A DNA stretch of 55,676 nt from JBBQKF01 sp038326615. GTDB lineage: Bacteria > Bacillota > Clostridia > Saccharofermentanales > UBA5734. Position numbers and translations under genes: made by a program. Below, in pieces: positions 1-9,370 of the stretch (within the stretch, counting starts at the first letter, position 1; every line of letters begins with the position of its first letter). The notes beneath the pieces are model-generated. The model searched no databases, was not told the DNA's origin, and saw only the letters and a list, made by a program, of their open reading frames with translations. The stretch is from positions 1-55,676 of the forward strand of contig JBBQKF010000010.1 of assembly GCA_038326615.1 (NCBI GenBank), read 5' to 3'.

Positions 1-939
1 ATCACCAAGGCACACCGGGAAGAGTTTTTTAAAAATATCAATCCCAAAAAGTTCATTTAACTTGTCAAAAACATCAATTACCGACTGTGAGTCATTTGCG
101 TCGCGTAAAAAGGCGAGCATGAATTCTGCCTTTACAAAATGTAGTGTAAGTAGGACTTTGCCACCTTTCCTTCCAATTACAGAATCCATTTGAACAACAA
201 GAGGATAGTTGTTTTCCCCCATAAATACCTGGTAATCTTCATATTTACGACCTATCCGACATTTTGTGTCCACCTTGTGTATTAATCCAGCTTTCTTACG
301 AGGACGATATTTTACCTTCCTTGGCAAATCGAGGTTGCAAGCAGTAATCATTCCTGAATCGATGTAATTGTATAATGTTTTTTCGCTATACAATATACTG
401 TCCGCATTGTTTACACATATATGATGGATCGACTGGCCTTTTTTAATAAGTGGAGTAAGTATTTGATCCAGTTGTTCAAGTTCATCTTTTGTTATTGCTA
501 TTCCAGTGCGTGCTTCGGAACGGATATATTCATATTCTTCCTGTGATTTTTTTGCCACATACATTTTTTTGCGGAGTGTACATTTTTTCAAATTGGGACA
601 ACCATTGCATACATATGGTGGCTTACTTAGTATTTTGCATACATCTTCGATGAAACTACTGCAAAAATCATTGCAGATATTGCAATTGCTACATTTTTTC
701 ACCCCGCAATCACGCGTTTTGCCACACAACAATGATTTTTTGCAACCAAATCTTATGGCACAGGCATTGTATCCTTGTCCCCATGCACCGCTCTTTCGCT
801 CAACAAGGTGAAAGCGAACTTCTTTTGAAATAGTTGTGCAATCTTTACCTAACTGTCTTCCAATTTCCTTGAATGATTTTCCTTCCTTTAAAAAAATTTC
901 GATATCGTTTCTTTCTGACTGGCTCATATGTTTTGACAT
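1..939 (-). CDS. IS30-family transposase, 3' part cut by window edge
   Basis: The minus strand is open without a stop for 313 codons from the ATG at 939-937 to the left edge. The N-terminus is a helix-turn-helix of IS30 type (residues about 5-45, with SFKEIGRQLGKDCTTISKEV). A Cys-rich segment follows at about residues 58-120 (repeated CxxC pairs, for example CSNCNIC and CNGCPNLKKC). The DDE catalytic domain begins near VVQMDSVIG, where D252 is the likely first catalytic acidic residue. The remaining catalytic residues lie beyond the window, so intactness cannot be judged. By family it would bind the terminal inverted repeats and catalyse copy-out or cut-and-paste transposition. No frameshift is visible in the part present. 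The family is clear; the specific IS name is not. Confidence 0.85.
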   Translation of the reverse strand, partial: MSKHMSQSERNDIEIFLKEGKSFKEIGRQLGKDCTTISKEVRFHLVERKSGAWGQGYNACAIRFGCKKSLLCGKTRDCGVKKCSNCNICNDFCSSFIEDVCKILSKPPYVCNGCPNLKKCTLRKKMYVAKKSQEEYEYIRSEARTGIAITKDELEQLDQILTPLIKKGQSIHHICVNNADSILYSEKTLYNYIDSGMITACNLDLPRKVKYRPRKKAGLIHKVDTKCRIGRKYEDYQVFMGENNYPLVVQMDSVIGRKGGKVLLTLHFVKAEFMLAFLRDANDSQSVIDVFDKLNELFGIDIFKKLFPVCLGD

Positions 940-1052
940 AAGTATTTCTCCTGTTCGTTACAACAGAAAGACATCAGTGTATTTAAAATACACCAACTCA
1001 AAAATAATACAATCCCAAAATAGCAAGAATTACAATTGATTTAAAATATGTG

Positions 1053-1140
1053 TTTGCAAAGGTAAATTCCACTGTATGAATTTTAATCACTTTGCAATAG
1101 TAAATTCCACTGCATGTGAAATTGGGGTGGATTTTACTTT
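1053..1140. repeat. Tandem and inverted IS-end-like repeats
   Basis: The word TTTGCAAAGGTAAATTCCAC (from 1053) recurs as TTTGCAATAGTAAATTCCAC (from 1091), offset by 38 nt. An inverted, imperfect copy, GTGGATTTTACTTT, follows at 1127-1140. The outward-pointing GTGGAATTTACT word resembles a transposon terminal inverted repeat, so this could be the IS right end duplicated or two nested ends. The rest of 940-1345 holds no gene that I can support; it supplies the 5' region of the MreB-like gene. Confidence 0.5.
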
Positions 1141-1345
1141 TTCAATTAAATACAATTTTAAAAATTCGTGATTAAGGATAATAAGATAGTGCAATTTTGT
1201 TGAAAATGTAGTACAATACTAGCGATTGGCTCGTAAGGGCATATTATTATTTTGCCAAATAGAGAATGATTTCTTAGGGGTAATTCCAAGGATATTATTC
1301 AAGAGAATATAAATTATGTAAATGTAAGAGGAAGGAAGTAGTTAA

Positions 1346-2359
1346 ATGGGATTTGGAATGGATATAGGTATTGATTTAGGAACAGCGACTGTTTTAATAT
1401 ATGTTAAAGGAAAAGGTGTTGTCTTAAGAGAACCTTCAGTAGTTGCCATCAATAAACGTACAGGAAGAGTGCTTGCTGTCGGAGAAAATGCAAACCTTAT
1501 GCTTGGAAGAACACCTGGCACAATCGATGCTATTCGTCCTTTGCGTGATGGAGTTATTTCTGATTTTAAAGTAACAGAAGTTATGCTTAAGGAATTTATT
1601 CGCAGAGTTTTTAAGGGAAGTTTTTCGAAATATTTTAAACCTACAATTATGGTATGCGTACCTAGTGTTATTACTCAAGTGGAACAAAAGGCAGTTGAAG
1701 ATGCATGCAGACACGCAGGAGCTAAAGATGTTTATCTTGTCAGAGAACCAATAGCTGCTGCAATTGGCGCAGGTATTGATATTGCTAAGGCTTGCGGAAG
1801 TATGATTGTCGACATTGGAGGAGGAACAACTGATATAGCAGTTATATCGTTATGCCGCCCTGTTGTTGATTTTTCACTCAAGGTAGCTGGGGATAAATTT
1901 GATGAGGCAATCGTTAAGCATGTTCGCCGTAAACACAACATTCTTATTGGTGAGCGCACAGCTGAGTCATTGAAGATTAATATCGGATGCGCTTATAAAC
2001 GCGATGAAGAAATTACAATGGACGTAAGAGGACGTAACCTTATTACAGGTATGCCTGCAACAATTACAATTACATCAACAGAGATGCTTGAAGCATTAGA
2101 AGAACCAGTTTCACAGATTTTCGAAGCTGTTCACTCTGTTCTCGAGATTACACCTCCTGAACTTATGGCTGATGTAAGCCAAAGAGGAATTGTACTTACT
2201 GGCGGTGGAGCATTAATTTATGGTCTTGACAGATACTTATCCGAAAAAGTTGGAATTGAAGTTGTTGTTGCTGATGATGCAGTTTCATGTGTTGCAATCG
2301 GAACAGGCCGTGCGCTGTCTATGAGAGACAGATTTGATGCTATGGGCGACGATAATTAA
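1346..2359 (+). CDS. mreB/mbl: MreB/Mbl-family rod-shape actin homologue
   Basis: A bacterial actin that polymerises under the membrane and guides the elongasome for lateral cell-wall synthesis. At 337 residues it has the normal family length. Actin-fold nucleotide motifs are visible: phosphate-1 IDLGTATVLIY near the N-terminus, phosphate-2 VDIGGGTTDIAV near residue 157, and the adenosine motif GIVLTGGGALI near residue 280. The start at 1346 is supported by the purine-rich AGAGGAAGG about 11 nt upstream; the alternative ATG at 1358 would be too far away. No mreC or mreD follows, so this is a stand-alone copy, as is common for mbl-type paralogues. I cannot separate MreB from Mbl by eye. Confidence 0.9.
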   Translation: MGFGMDIGIDLGTATVLIYVKGKGVVLREPSVVAINKRTGRVLAVGENANLMLGRTPGTIDAIRPLRDGVISDFKVTEVMLKEFIRRVFKGSFSKYFKPTIMVCVPSVITQVEQKAVEDACRHAGAKDVYLVREPIAAAIGAGIDIAKACGSMIVDIGGGTTDIAVISLCRPVVDFSLKVAGDKFDEAIVKHVRRKHNILIGERTAESLKINIGCAYKRDEEITMDVRGRNLITGMPATITITSTEMLEALEEPVSQIFEAVHSVLEITPPELMADVSQRGIVLTGGGALIYGLDRYLSEKVGIEVVVADDAVSCVAIGTGRALSMRDRFDAMGDDN

Positions 2360-2502
2360 TCAATTAGAATGAATTTAAGAGGATTTTCCACTTGCTATGA
2401 AAATATGATATATAATCTGACGCAATATTTTTAAATATGCAAGATATATTTATGTAAATTGCAAGTATTTTCACAAAACAGCTAAAAACACTTAATAAAC
2501 GC

Positions 2503-2532
2503 TTGATTAATGCAAGGACTAGGTGTTATAAT
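2503..2532 (+). promoter_or_regulatory. Sigma-A promoter for gltBD
   Basis: TTGATT (2503-2508), an 18-nt spacer, then TATAAT (2527-2532). Transcription from about 2540 would give a leader of roughly 230 nt before gltB. Confidence 0.7.
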
Positions 2533-2617
2533 GTCATTCAAAATATAGAGTGAAGCAAGCAGTAATCGAATCAGGCAAATATTGGCAGGTTTAGCGAAAT
2601 GTGTTGCAATTAATTAA

Positions 2618-2666
2618 CAGGCGTACTTCAAAGGCGAATACGTAGCCTTGCTGATGTACGCCTTTT
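2618..2666 (+). terminator. Attenuator-like hairpin in the gltB leader
   Basis: AGGCGTAC (2619-2626) pairs perfectly with GTACGCCT (2656-2663) and encloses a second hairpin, AAGGC (2631-2635) with GCCTT (2645-2649). A short T run follows. It lies between the gltB promoter and the coding sequence, so it could act as a conditional terminator. No T-box or known riboswitch core was recognised in 2540-2618. The rest of the 2360-2771 gap, just after the mreB-like gene, shows no gene. Confidence 0.5.
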
Positions 2667-2771
2667 GTTGACCCAAAAAACAGCACATTTGGACCTTTTG
2701 GATTTATGAAAAATTAATTCTCGAAAGTTGCAAGGGATTCATACGATTATATGCTCAAGGGAGGGTTTATA

Positions 2772-5700
2772 ATGAAGAAATTAGTTGGATTACCCCGCAA
2801 ACAGGGACTTTATGATCCGCAATTTGAACATGATGCCTGTGGTATTGGATGCGTTGTAAATATTTCAGGAAAGAAAGAACATGCGATAGTTCGTCAGGCT
2901 CTTACAATTCTTGTTAATCTTACACACCGTGGCGGTGCAGGTAGCGAAAGCGATACTGGCGACGGCGCTGGAATACTTTTACAAATTCCTGACAAATATT
3001 TCCGTACAGTATGTCCGTCGTCTGATATAATCCTTCCCGAAAACGATAGTTATGGCGTTGGTATGGTTTTTTTGCCAAGAGATAAAGAAAAACGCATTAA
3101 ATGTGAAAAAGTAATCGAGAAATTCATTTTACAGGAAAATCAAAAGGTTCTTGGCTGGAGAACACCACCGGTAAATGACTCCACATTAGGAAAAACCGCT
3201 AAAGAGAATTGTCCTTATATTCGTCAGGTATTCATAGGTAAGAGCGATAGCAATTCAGGTCTTGATGATCTTGCATTTGAAAGACAGCTCTATTCAATCC
3301 GTAAGTGCTGCGAAAAAACACTTGTTGGTTTAACAGAATCAAGCGAGGAATATTTTTATTTCGCAAGTCTTTCTTCCCGTACTATTGTTTATAAAGGAAT
3401 GCTTACATCAAAGCAAGTTGACGAGTTTTATATTGACCTGACAAGCACGGATTTTGAATCTGCAATGGCACTTGTTCACTCAAGATATAGCACTAATACT
3501 TTCCCAAGCTGGGAGCGTGCTCATCCATATCGCTATCTTATCCATAACGGAGAAATCAATACACTACGTGGCAATATAAACCGTATGCACGCCCGTCAGT
3601 CTCAGATAAATACTGGTTTATTCGGCGACAGTCTAGAAAAAGTATTTCCTATAATTAATGATAACGGAAGTGATTCCGCAATGTTTGATAACTGTCTTGA
3701 GTTTCTAACTTTAAGTGGAAGGTCATTACCACATTCTGCAATGATGATGGTTCCTGAACCATGGAATAATCATGAAACAATGAGTGACGATCTTAAAGCT
3801 TTTTATGAATATCACAATATTCTTATGGAACCATGGGATGGTCCTGCTGCGATGGCTTTTACTGACGGTAAAATTGTCGCTGCTACACTTGACCGTAATG
3901 GACTTAGACCTTCAAGATATTATGTCACAAAGGATGGTCAAGTTATTCTTGCATCAGAAGCAGGTGTTCTTGATATTCCTGCAGAAAATATACTTTATAA
4001 AGAAAGACTTCGCCCAGGCCGAATGCTTATTATTGACACTGAGCAAGGAAGAATTATAACCGACGGCGAGATTAAGAAATCTATTGCGTCAAAGAATCCA
4101 TACAGAACCTGGCTTGAAAAAAATATGATTGGCTTAGAGGATTTACCAGAGGCATCAGAGGCAATCCCATCTCGACAGAAAAATATAGAAAAAGCACAGA
4201 AACTTTTCGGATATACATTTGAAGACTTAAGGTCATTAATAACGCCAATGGCAAAAGATGGGCTTGAACCTACTGGAGCAATGGGAACAGACATACCACT
4301 TGCCGTATTATCTGAGAAGCCACAGAATCTTTTCAATTATTTCAAGCAATTGTTTGCACAGGTAACGAATCCTCCAATTGATGCTATCCGTGAACAAATT
4401 GTAACATCAACTGAAACATATATAGGAAGTGAAGGTAATCTCATTTCACCTTCTCCATCCGATTGCAGAAAAATTAAACTTACGTATCCGATTCTTACAA
4501 ACAGACAGCTTGCTAAACTTAAAAGTGTTAAAGAAACTCCCTTTAAAGTTGAAACACTTTCAATTTTGTTTGATGGTGACAAGAATGGCAGTGGATTAGA
4601 AAATGCGATGGATGAATTGTTTGCTTCTGCCGACAAAGCAATTGGCAATGGTGCAAACATTCTAATTCTCACAGACCGTAATTTTTCAGAAAAAGGAGTT
4701 CCGATACCTTCTTTACTTGCGGTTGCAGGACTTCATCATCACCTTATAAGAACAAAATACAGAACCCGTGTAAGCATCGCACTTGAATCCGGAGAACCTC
4801 GAGAAGTCCATCACATGGCTTTGTTATTAGGTTATGGTGTATGTGCAATTAATCCATACTTAGCTTTCGAATCGATTGATGATCTTATCGACAGAGGCCT
4901 CCTCACAGACATTGACAAGAGCAAAGCGCATAAAAACTATGTGTATGCAAATGTTAAAGGTATTATAAAAGTAATTTCAAAAATGGGGATTTCTACGATT
5001 CAAAGCTATAAGGGTGCCCAGATATTTGAAGCTTTAGGAATCTCCCAGGATGTTATTGATCGTTATTTCACCGCAACACCTTCACGTATTGGAGGGATAG
5101 ACCTTGCAGGAATTGCAAAAGAATATTCATATAGACACCATGAAGCTTTCTGCTTAAATGACGTAAATCCAGGACTCGAAAGTGGCGGCGTGCTCAAATG
5201 GAGAAGTAATGGTGAGTATCATCAATTTAATCCACTGAGTGTTTATAAACTCCAACAAGCTGTGAGAAATAATGATTACGTCCAGTTTAAAGAATACTCT
5301 AAGCTTATGAATAATGAAAATCAGAAGTTATGCACACTAAGAGGCTTATTCAAATTTAAAAATTTGCGTGAAAGTCTTCCGATTGAAGAAGTTGAATCGG
5401 TAGATAGCATAATACGCAGATTTAAAACTGGCGCAATGTCATATGGTTCAATTAGTAAGGAAGCACATGAAGCACTTGCTATAGCTATGAACCGTATAGG
5501 CGGGAAAAGCAATACTGGTGAAGGTGGAGAAGACCCCGAGAGATTTATTCCTATGGCCAATGGCGACTCAAAATGCAGTGCGATTAAGCAGGTTGCTTCT
5601 GGTAGATTTGGTGTTACAAGTGAATATCTTGTTAATGCAAAGGAAATTCAAATAAAGATGGCACAAGGTGCAAAACCTGGCGAAGGCGGACAGCTTCCAG

Positions 5701-7361
5701 CAGGAAAAGTCTACCCTTGGATTGCAAAAACCAGACATTCAACGGCAGGTGTCGGGCTAATATCGCCACCACCCCATCATGATATTTATTCAATTGAAGA
5801 TCTTGCAGAATTAATTTTTGACCTCAAAAACGCAAACAATAATGCAAGAATTAGCGTTAAACTTGTATCAGAAGTCGGAGTTGGAACAATTGCTGCTGGT
5901 GTTGCAAAAGGCCGCGCGGATGTTGTTCTCATAAGTGGATATGACGGCGGAACTGGCGCATCACCAATTACAAGTATTAGGCACACAGGGCTTCCATGGG
6001 AACTTGGTCTTGCAGAAACCCATCAGACATTAATGCTTAATAATCTCAGAAGCAGAATTGTAGTTGAAACAGACGGAAAGCTTATGACGGGAAGGGATGT
6101 TATAATTGCTGCTATTCTTGGTGCTGAAGAATATGGATTTGCAACCGCTCCTTTAGTAGCACTTGGTTGTGTAATGATGAGAGTTTGTAATCTTGATACA
6201 TGCCCTGTTGGTGTCGCAACCCAAAATCCTAAACTCCGTGAGAAATTTGCAGGAAAACCCGAACACGTTGTTAACTTCATGAAGTTTATCGCTTACGAAA
6301 TGCGCGAGATTATGGCTGAACTTGGATTCATGAGCCTTGATGAAATGATTGGTCATACAGAATTACTTGAAACAAATGATGCTATAAATCACTGGAAATC
6401 GGCTGGTGTTGACCTTTCGTGCCTTCTTTATCAGCCTGAATGCGAATATAAAACCCAGAAAATCAGCATTTATAAACAAGACCATGGGCTTGATAAGACA
6501 CTTGATCAGCGAGTTCTCATACCGCTTTGCAGACCTGCACTTAAGCATGGTAAAACCGTAGAGGCATCGGTGCCAATTAGAAATACTGACCGTGTTACAG
6601 GCACACAACTCGGTGCTGAGGTTACTCGTGCTTTTGGTAGTGAGGGATTACCAGAAGACACAATTAAATTAAATTTCCGCGGAAGTGCCGGTCAAAGTTT
6701 CGGCGCATTCATTCCTAAAGGAATCAGTCTGATACTAGAAGGTGATGCAAACGACTACATTGGCAAGGGTCTTTCTGGTGGTAAAATTATTGTAAAAATA
6801 GACCGTCTTTCAACATTTGAAGCAAAAGAAAATATTATTATTGGCAATGTTGCACTTTATGGAGCAACGAGCGGAAATGCTTATATAAATGGGACAGCAG
6901 GTGAACGTTTCTGTGTTAGAAACAGTGGAGCAAGGGCAGTTGTTGAAGCCATTGGTGATCATGGATGTGAGTATATGACAGGTGGAGTTGTTCTTGTACT
7001 AGGGCCAGTTGGAAGAAATTTTGCTGCGGGGATGTCTGGTGGTATTGCTTTTGTTTTCGACGAAAATAAGGATTTCGAAAAGACCTGCAACAAAGAAATG
7101 GTGTATCTCCAGCAGATTGAATCATTTGAGGACAAAGAACTCATTCGCAATATGATTCAAGAACATATCGAATATACGGGAAGCCCTAATGCCATTAAAA
7201 TACTTTCTGACCTTGATAATAACTTTGCAAAATTTATTAAAGTTATGCCGAAAGATTATGATGCAATGCTTAAGGCAATTGAAAGAGTTAAGAAATCAGG
7301 CGTTGCGGAAGAAAATGTATTACTAGTAGCATTTGAAGAAAGTACTAAGACAACTGCCTAA
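2772..7361 (+). CDS. gltB: Glutamate synthase (NADPH) large subunit
   Basis: Converts glutamine plus 2-oxoglutarate into two glutamates, together with GltD. The 1529-residue product has the complete family layout. A short propeptide ends before the catalytic Cys23 (HDACGIG) of the class II glutamine amidotransferase domain. A central domain and the FMN-binding synthase domain follow, then the [3Fe-4S] ligands C1133-x5-C1139-x4-C1144 (CVMMRVCNLDTCPVG) and the C-terminal beta-helix domain with GxxGG repeats. I chose the ATG at 2772 because the ribosome binding site GGGAGGG lies just before it; an in-frame ATG at 2751 lacks one. It is co-directional with gltD, and its leader holds an attenuator-like hairpin. 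Confidence 0.97.
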   Translation: MKKLVGLPRKQGLYDPQFEHDACGIGCVVNISGKKEHAIVRQALTILVNLTHRGGAGSESDTGDGAGILLQIPDKYFRTVCPSSDIILPENDSYGVGMVFLPRDKEKRIKCEKVIEKFILQENQKVLGWRTPPVNDSTLGKTAKENCPYIRQVFIGKSDSNSGLDDLAFERQLYSIRKCCEKTLVGLTESSEEYFYFASLSSRTIVYKGMLTSKQVDEFYIDLTSTDFESAMALVHSRYSTNTFPSWERAHPYRYLIHNGEINTLRGNINRMHARQSQINTGLFGDSLEKVFPIINDNGSDSAMFDNCLEFLTLSGRSLPHSAMMMVPEPWNNHETMSDDLKAFYEYHNILMEPWDGPAAMAFTDGKIVAATLDRNGLRPSRYYVTKDGQVILASEAGVLDIPAENILYKERLRPGRMLIIDTEQGRIITDGEIKKSIASKNPYRTWLEKNMIGLEDLPEASEAIPSRQKNIEKAQKLFGYTFEDLRSLITPMAKDGLEPTGAMGTDIPLAVLSEKPQNLFNYFKQLFAQVTNPPIDAIREQIVTSTETYIGSEGNLISPSPSDCRKIKLTYPILTNRQLAKLKSVKETPFKVETLSILFDGDKNGSGLENAMDELFASADKAIGNGANILILTDRNFSEKGVPIPSLLAVAGLHHHLIRTKYRTRVSIALESGEPREVHHMALLLGYGVCAINPYLAFESIDDLIDRGLLTDIDKSKAHKNYVYANVKGIIKVISKMGISTIQSYKGAQIFEALGISQDVIDRYFTATPSRIGGIDLAGIAKEYSYRHHEAFCLNDVNPGLESGGVLKWRSNGEYHQFNPLSVYKLQQAVRNNDYVQFKEYSKLMNNENQKLCTLRGLFKFKNLRESLPIEEVESVDSIIRRFKTGAMSYGSISKEAHEALAIAMNRIGGKSNTGEGGEDPERFIPMANGDSKCSAIKQVASGRFGVTSEYLVNAKEIQIKMAQGAKPGEGGQLPAGKVYPWIAKTRHSTAGVGLISPPPHHDIYSIEDLAELIFDLKNANNNARISVKLVSEVGVGTIAAGVAKGRADVVLISGYDGGTGASPITSIRHTGLPWELGLAETHQTLMLNNLRSRIVVETDGKLMTGRDVIIAAILGAEEYGFATAPLVALGCVMMRVCNLDTCPVGVATQNPKLREKFAGKPEHVVNFMKFIAYEMREIMAELGFMSLDEMIGHTELLETNDAINHWKSAGVDLSCLLYQPECEYKTQKISIYKQDHGLDKTLDQRVLIPLCRPALKHGKTVEASVPIRNTDRVTGTQLGAEVTRAFGSEGLPEDTIKLNFRGSAGQSFGAFIPKGISLILEGDANDYIGKGLSGGKIIVKIDRLSTFEAKENIIIGNVALYGATSGNAYINGTAGERFCVRNSGARAVVEAIGDHGCEYMTGGVVLVLGPVGRNFAAGMSGGIAFVFDENKDFEKTCNKEMVYLQQIESFEDKELIRNMIQEHIEYTGSPNAIKILSDLDNNFAKFIKVMPKDYDAMLKAIERVKKSGVAEENVLLVAFEESTKTTA

Positions 7362-7397
7362 TATTTTATATATGAAGTTTATTAACCGAACATAAAA

Positions 7398-7444
7398 ATA
7401 AACATAAACATAAACATAAACATAAACATAAACATAAACATAAA
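7398..7444. repeat. Hexanucleotide tandem repeat (ataaac)n between gltB and gltD
   Basis: Seven perfect copies of ATAAAC (7398-7439) plus a partial copy fill most of the gap between the gltB stop and the gltD ribosome binding site. Copy-number change here would alter operon spacing without touching either protein. Confidence 0.9.
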
Positions 7445-7481
7445 TATTAGCCCTGATATGGGATCTTTAGGAGGAATAATT

Positions 7482-8984
7482 ATGGGTAAGCCAACAGGCT
7501 TTATGGATTATAAAAGAGAAGTTCCAGAGGATCGCTCGCCGAGAGAAAGAATTGTAGATTGGGACGAATTTCATATACACTGGACAGACGATAAGCAGAA
7601 AGTTCAAGGTGCAAGATGCATGGATTGTGCAATTCCTTTCTGCCATATGGGACAACTAATTAAAGGCGCAGCTGCAGGCTGTCCAATAAGAAACCTTATT
7701 CCAGAATGGAACGACCTTATTTTTAAAGGATTATGGGACGAAGCACTATTGCGTCTCAGAAAGACGAACAATTTTCCTGAATTTACCGGAAGAGTTTGCC
7801 CTGCACCTTGTGAAGGATCATGTACGGTTGGTATTAACGACCCGCAGGTTACTATTAAAAATAACGAATGTTATATTATTGACAAAGCATGGGAAGAGGG
7901 CCGCATAAAACCTAATATTCCTAAGCACAGAACCGGAAAATCAATTGCTGTTGTTGGTTCAGGCCCTGCAGGACTTGCATGTGCTGACCAGCTTAATACA
8001 GCAGGACACAATGTAACTGTGTATGAAAGGGAAGACCGTATCGGAGGTCTTCTTATATATGGAATTCCAAACATGAAACTTGATAAGGCTGTTGTTGGCC
8101 GCAGAATTGATTTGATGGAACAGGAAGGTGTAAAATTTATTACCGGTGTTGAAGTTGGAAAAGATATTAGCAGTACTGAGCTTAAATCTAAATTTGATGC
8201 AGTAGTGCTTTGTGGCGGTGCGACTAAACCAAGAGATCTTTCAGCTCCTGGTAGAGAGCTTAAGGGAGTTTATTTTGCAATGGATTTCTTAAGGGAAAAC
8301 ACAAGGACAATTCTTGATAATGAAGCACAAGGTAAAGGGAAAACCGCATTTAATGCAAAAATATCGGCTAAAGATAAAAACGTAATTGTTATCGGGGGAG
8401 GAGACACCGGCACGGACTGTGTTGGAACAAGCATTCGTCATGGCTGTAAAAGTGTTAAACAAATTGAGATTATGCCCCAGCCATCTGAGACAAGAAAAGA
8501 AGGTAATCCATGGCCTGAGTGGCCAATGGTTATAAAAACCGATTATGGACAGCAAGAAGCTATTGAACTTTATGGTGCTGACCCAAGAACATATCTTACC
8601 ACAGTAAAATCTTTAACTGGTGATGAGCATGGAAATGTCAAAAGCGTTAATACAGTTGAAGTTTCATGGCAAAAAACTAGTGATGGAAGAATGATACCTG
8701 CCGAAGTAAAAGGTTCAGAAAAAGAATTACCCGCTGATTTAGTTTTACTTGCGATGGGATTTTTGGGGCCAGAAGATGCAGTAGCTAATGAGTTAAATCT
8801 TGAGCGTGACGGAAGATCTAACATTAAAGCCGAAGAAGGCGTTTATTTAACAAACGTCGAAGGCGTATTTGCTGCAGGAGATATGAGAAGAGGCCAAAGT
8901 CTTGTGGTTTGGGCGATAAATGAAGGCAGAGGCGCCGCGCGTGAGTGCGACCGATTCTTGCAGGGCGAATCATTTTTACCTTAA
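7482..8984 (+). CDS. gltD: Glutamate synthase small subunit
   Basis: Supplies electrons from NADPH through FAD and two [4Fe-4S] clusters to GltB. The 500-residue product carries the N-terminal Cys clusters (CMDCAIPFC with AAGCPIRN, and CPAPCEGSC), the FAD-binding motif VVGSGPAGLACA, and the NADPH-binding motif VIGGGDTGTDC. The C-terminal FAD motif GVFAAGDMRRGQSLV is also intact. The start at 7482 follows a perfect AGGAGG and gives the usual MGKPTGF N-terminus; an in-frame ATG at 7458 lies before that site. It follows gltB by about 120 nt and is probably co-transcribed. A terminator lies at 9342-9370. Confidence 0.97.
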   Translation: MGKPTGFMDYKREVPEDRSPRERIVDWDEFHIHWTDDKQKVQGARCMDCAIPFCHMGQLIKGAAAGCPIRNLIPEWNDLIFKGLWDEALLRLRKTNNFPEFTGRVCPAPCEGSCTVGINDPQVTIKNNECYIIDKAWEEGRIKPNIPKHRTGKSIAVVGSGPAGLACADQLNTAGHNVTVYEREDRIGGLLIYGIPNMKLDKAVVGRRIDLMEQEGVKFITGVEVGKDISSTELKSKFDAVVLCGGATKPRDLSAPGRELKGVYFAMDFLRENTRTILDNEAQGKGKTAFNAKISAKDKNVIVIGGGDTGTDCVGTSIRHGCKSVKQIEIMPQPSETRKEGNPWPEWPMVIKTDYGQQEAIELYGADPRTYLTTVKSLTGDEHGNVKSVNTVEVSWQKTSDGRMIPAEVKGSEKELPADLVLLAMGFLGPEDAVANELNLERDGRSNIKAEEGVYLTNVEGVFAAGDMRRGQSLVVWAINEGRGAARECDRFLQGESFLP

Positions 8985-9040
8985 TAGGGAATTGGCGATG
9001 GAGTGAAAATGGAATTTAAAATAATAAACTTTTAATCCTA

Positions 9041-9188
9041 TATCGTTTACTCAGTAGGACTAAATTGTTTCTTACAAATACTATCAAGGAAAGTGGCTTC
9101 CATTAATTTTTAGACAGTTCGATTTGTAATTGCTTTAATTTAGTATGATTCTACGGAGTTTTTCAACCTTTACTGAGTTAACACGATA
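9041..9188. mobile_element. MITE-like element, copy 1 (148 bp)
   Basis: The left end TATCGTTTACTCAGTA (9041-9056) and the right end TACTGAGTTAACACGATA (9171-9188) are inverted repeats of each other apart from a 2-nt length difference. The same ends bound a 149-bp unit at 48293-48441. There is no coding capacity, and TA at both outer edges would fit a TA target duplication as in IS630/mariner elements. It lies just downstream of gltD. Confidence 0.7.
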
Positions 9189-9209
9189 GCCATTTGAACT
9201 TTAGTTACA

Positions 9210-9341
9210 AACAAGATATTAGGAACTAACAAGCTATTAGGAGCTAACAAGCTATCAGGTAAATGCCGTAATTAAGCCATTAAATCATTAAATCATTAAA
9301 TCATTAAATCATTAAACTATTAAACTATTAAACTATTAAAT
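9210..9341. repeat. Two adjacent tandem arrays (18-mer x3, 8-mer x8)
   Basis: Three 18-nt units beginning AACAAG (9210-9263) are followed by eight 8-nt units of CATTAAAT/TATTAAAC type (9278-9341), ending directly at the gltD terminator stem. With the MITE, this accounts for most of the 736-nt gap between gltD and rho; 9371-9530 shows nothing recognisable. Confidence 0.85.
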
Positions 9342-9370
9342 AAAAGCCGGGATTATATTCCGGCTTTTTT
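9342..9370 (+). terminator. Rho-independent terminator after gltBD
   Basis: AAAAGCCGG (9342-9350), a 9-nt loop, then CCGGCTTTTTT (9360-9370). Confidence 0.9.

Larger units (their letters stand above)
1..1140 (-). mobile_element. Partial IS30-like insertion sequence with its transposase-proximal end
   Basis: This covers the transposase plus about 200 nt upstream, where IS-end-like repeats lie (1053-1140). The exact outer boundary is uncertain because two end-like repeats are present in tandem. The other end lies outside the window. Confidence 0.55.

Noticed and set aside
506..1039. Plus-strand short frames over the transposase
   Set aside because: Antisense shadows of the IS30 transposase and its upstream region.
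2533..2620. T-box leader before gltB
   Set aside because: The T-box motif and specifier loop pattern were not found.
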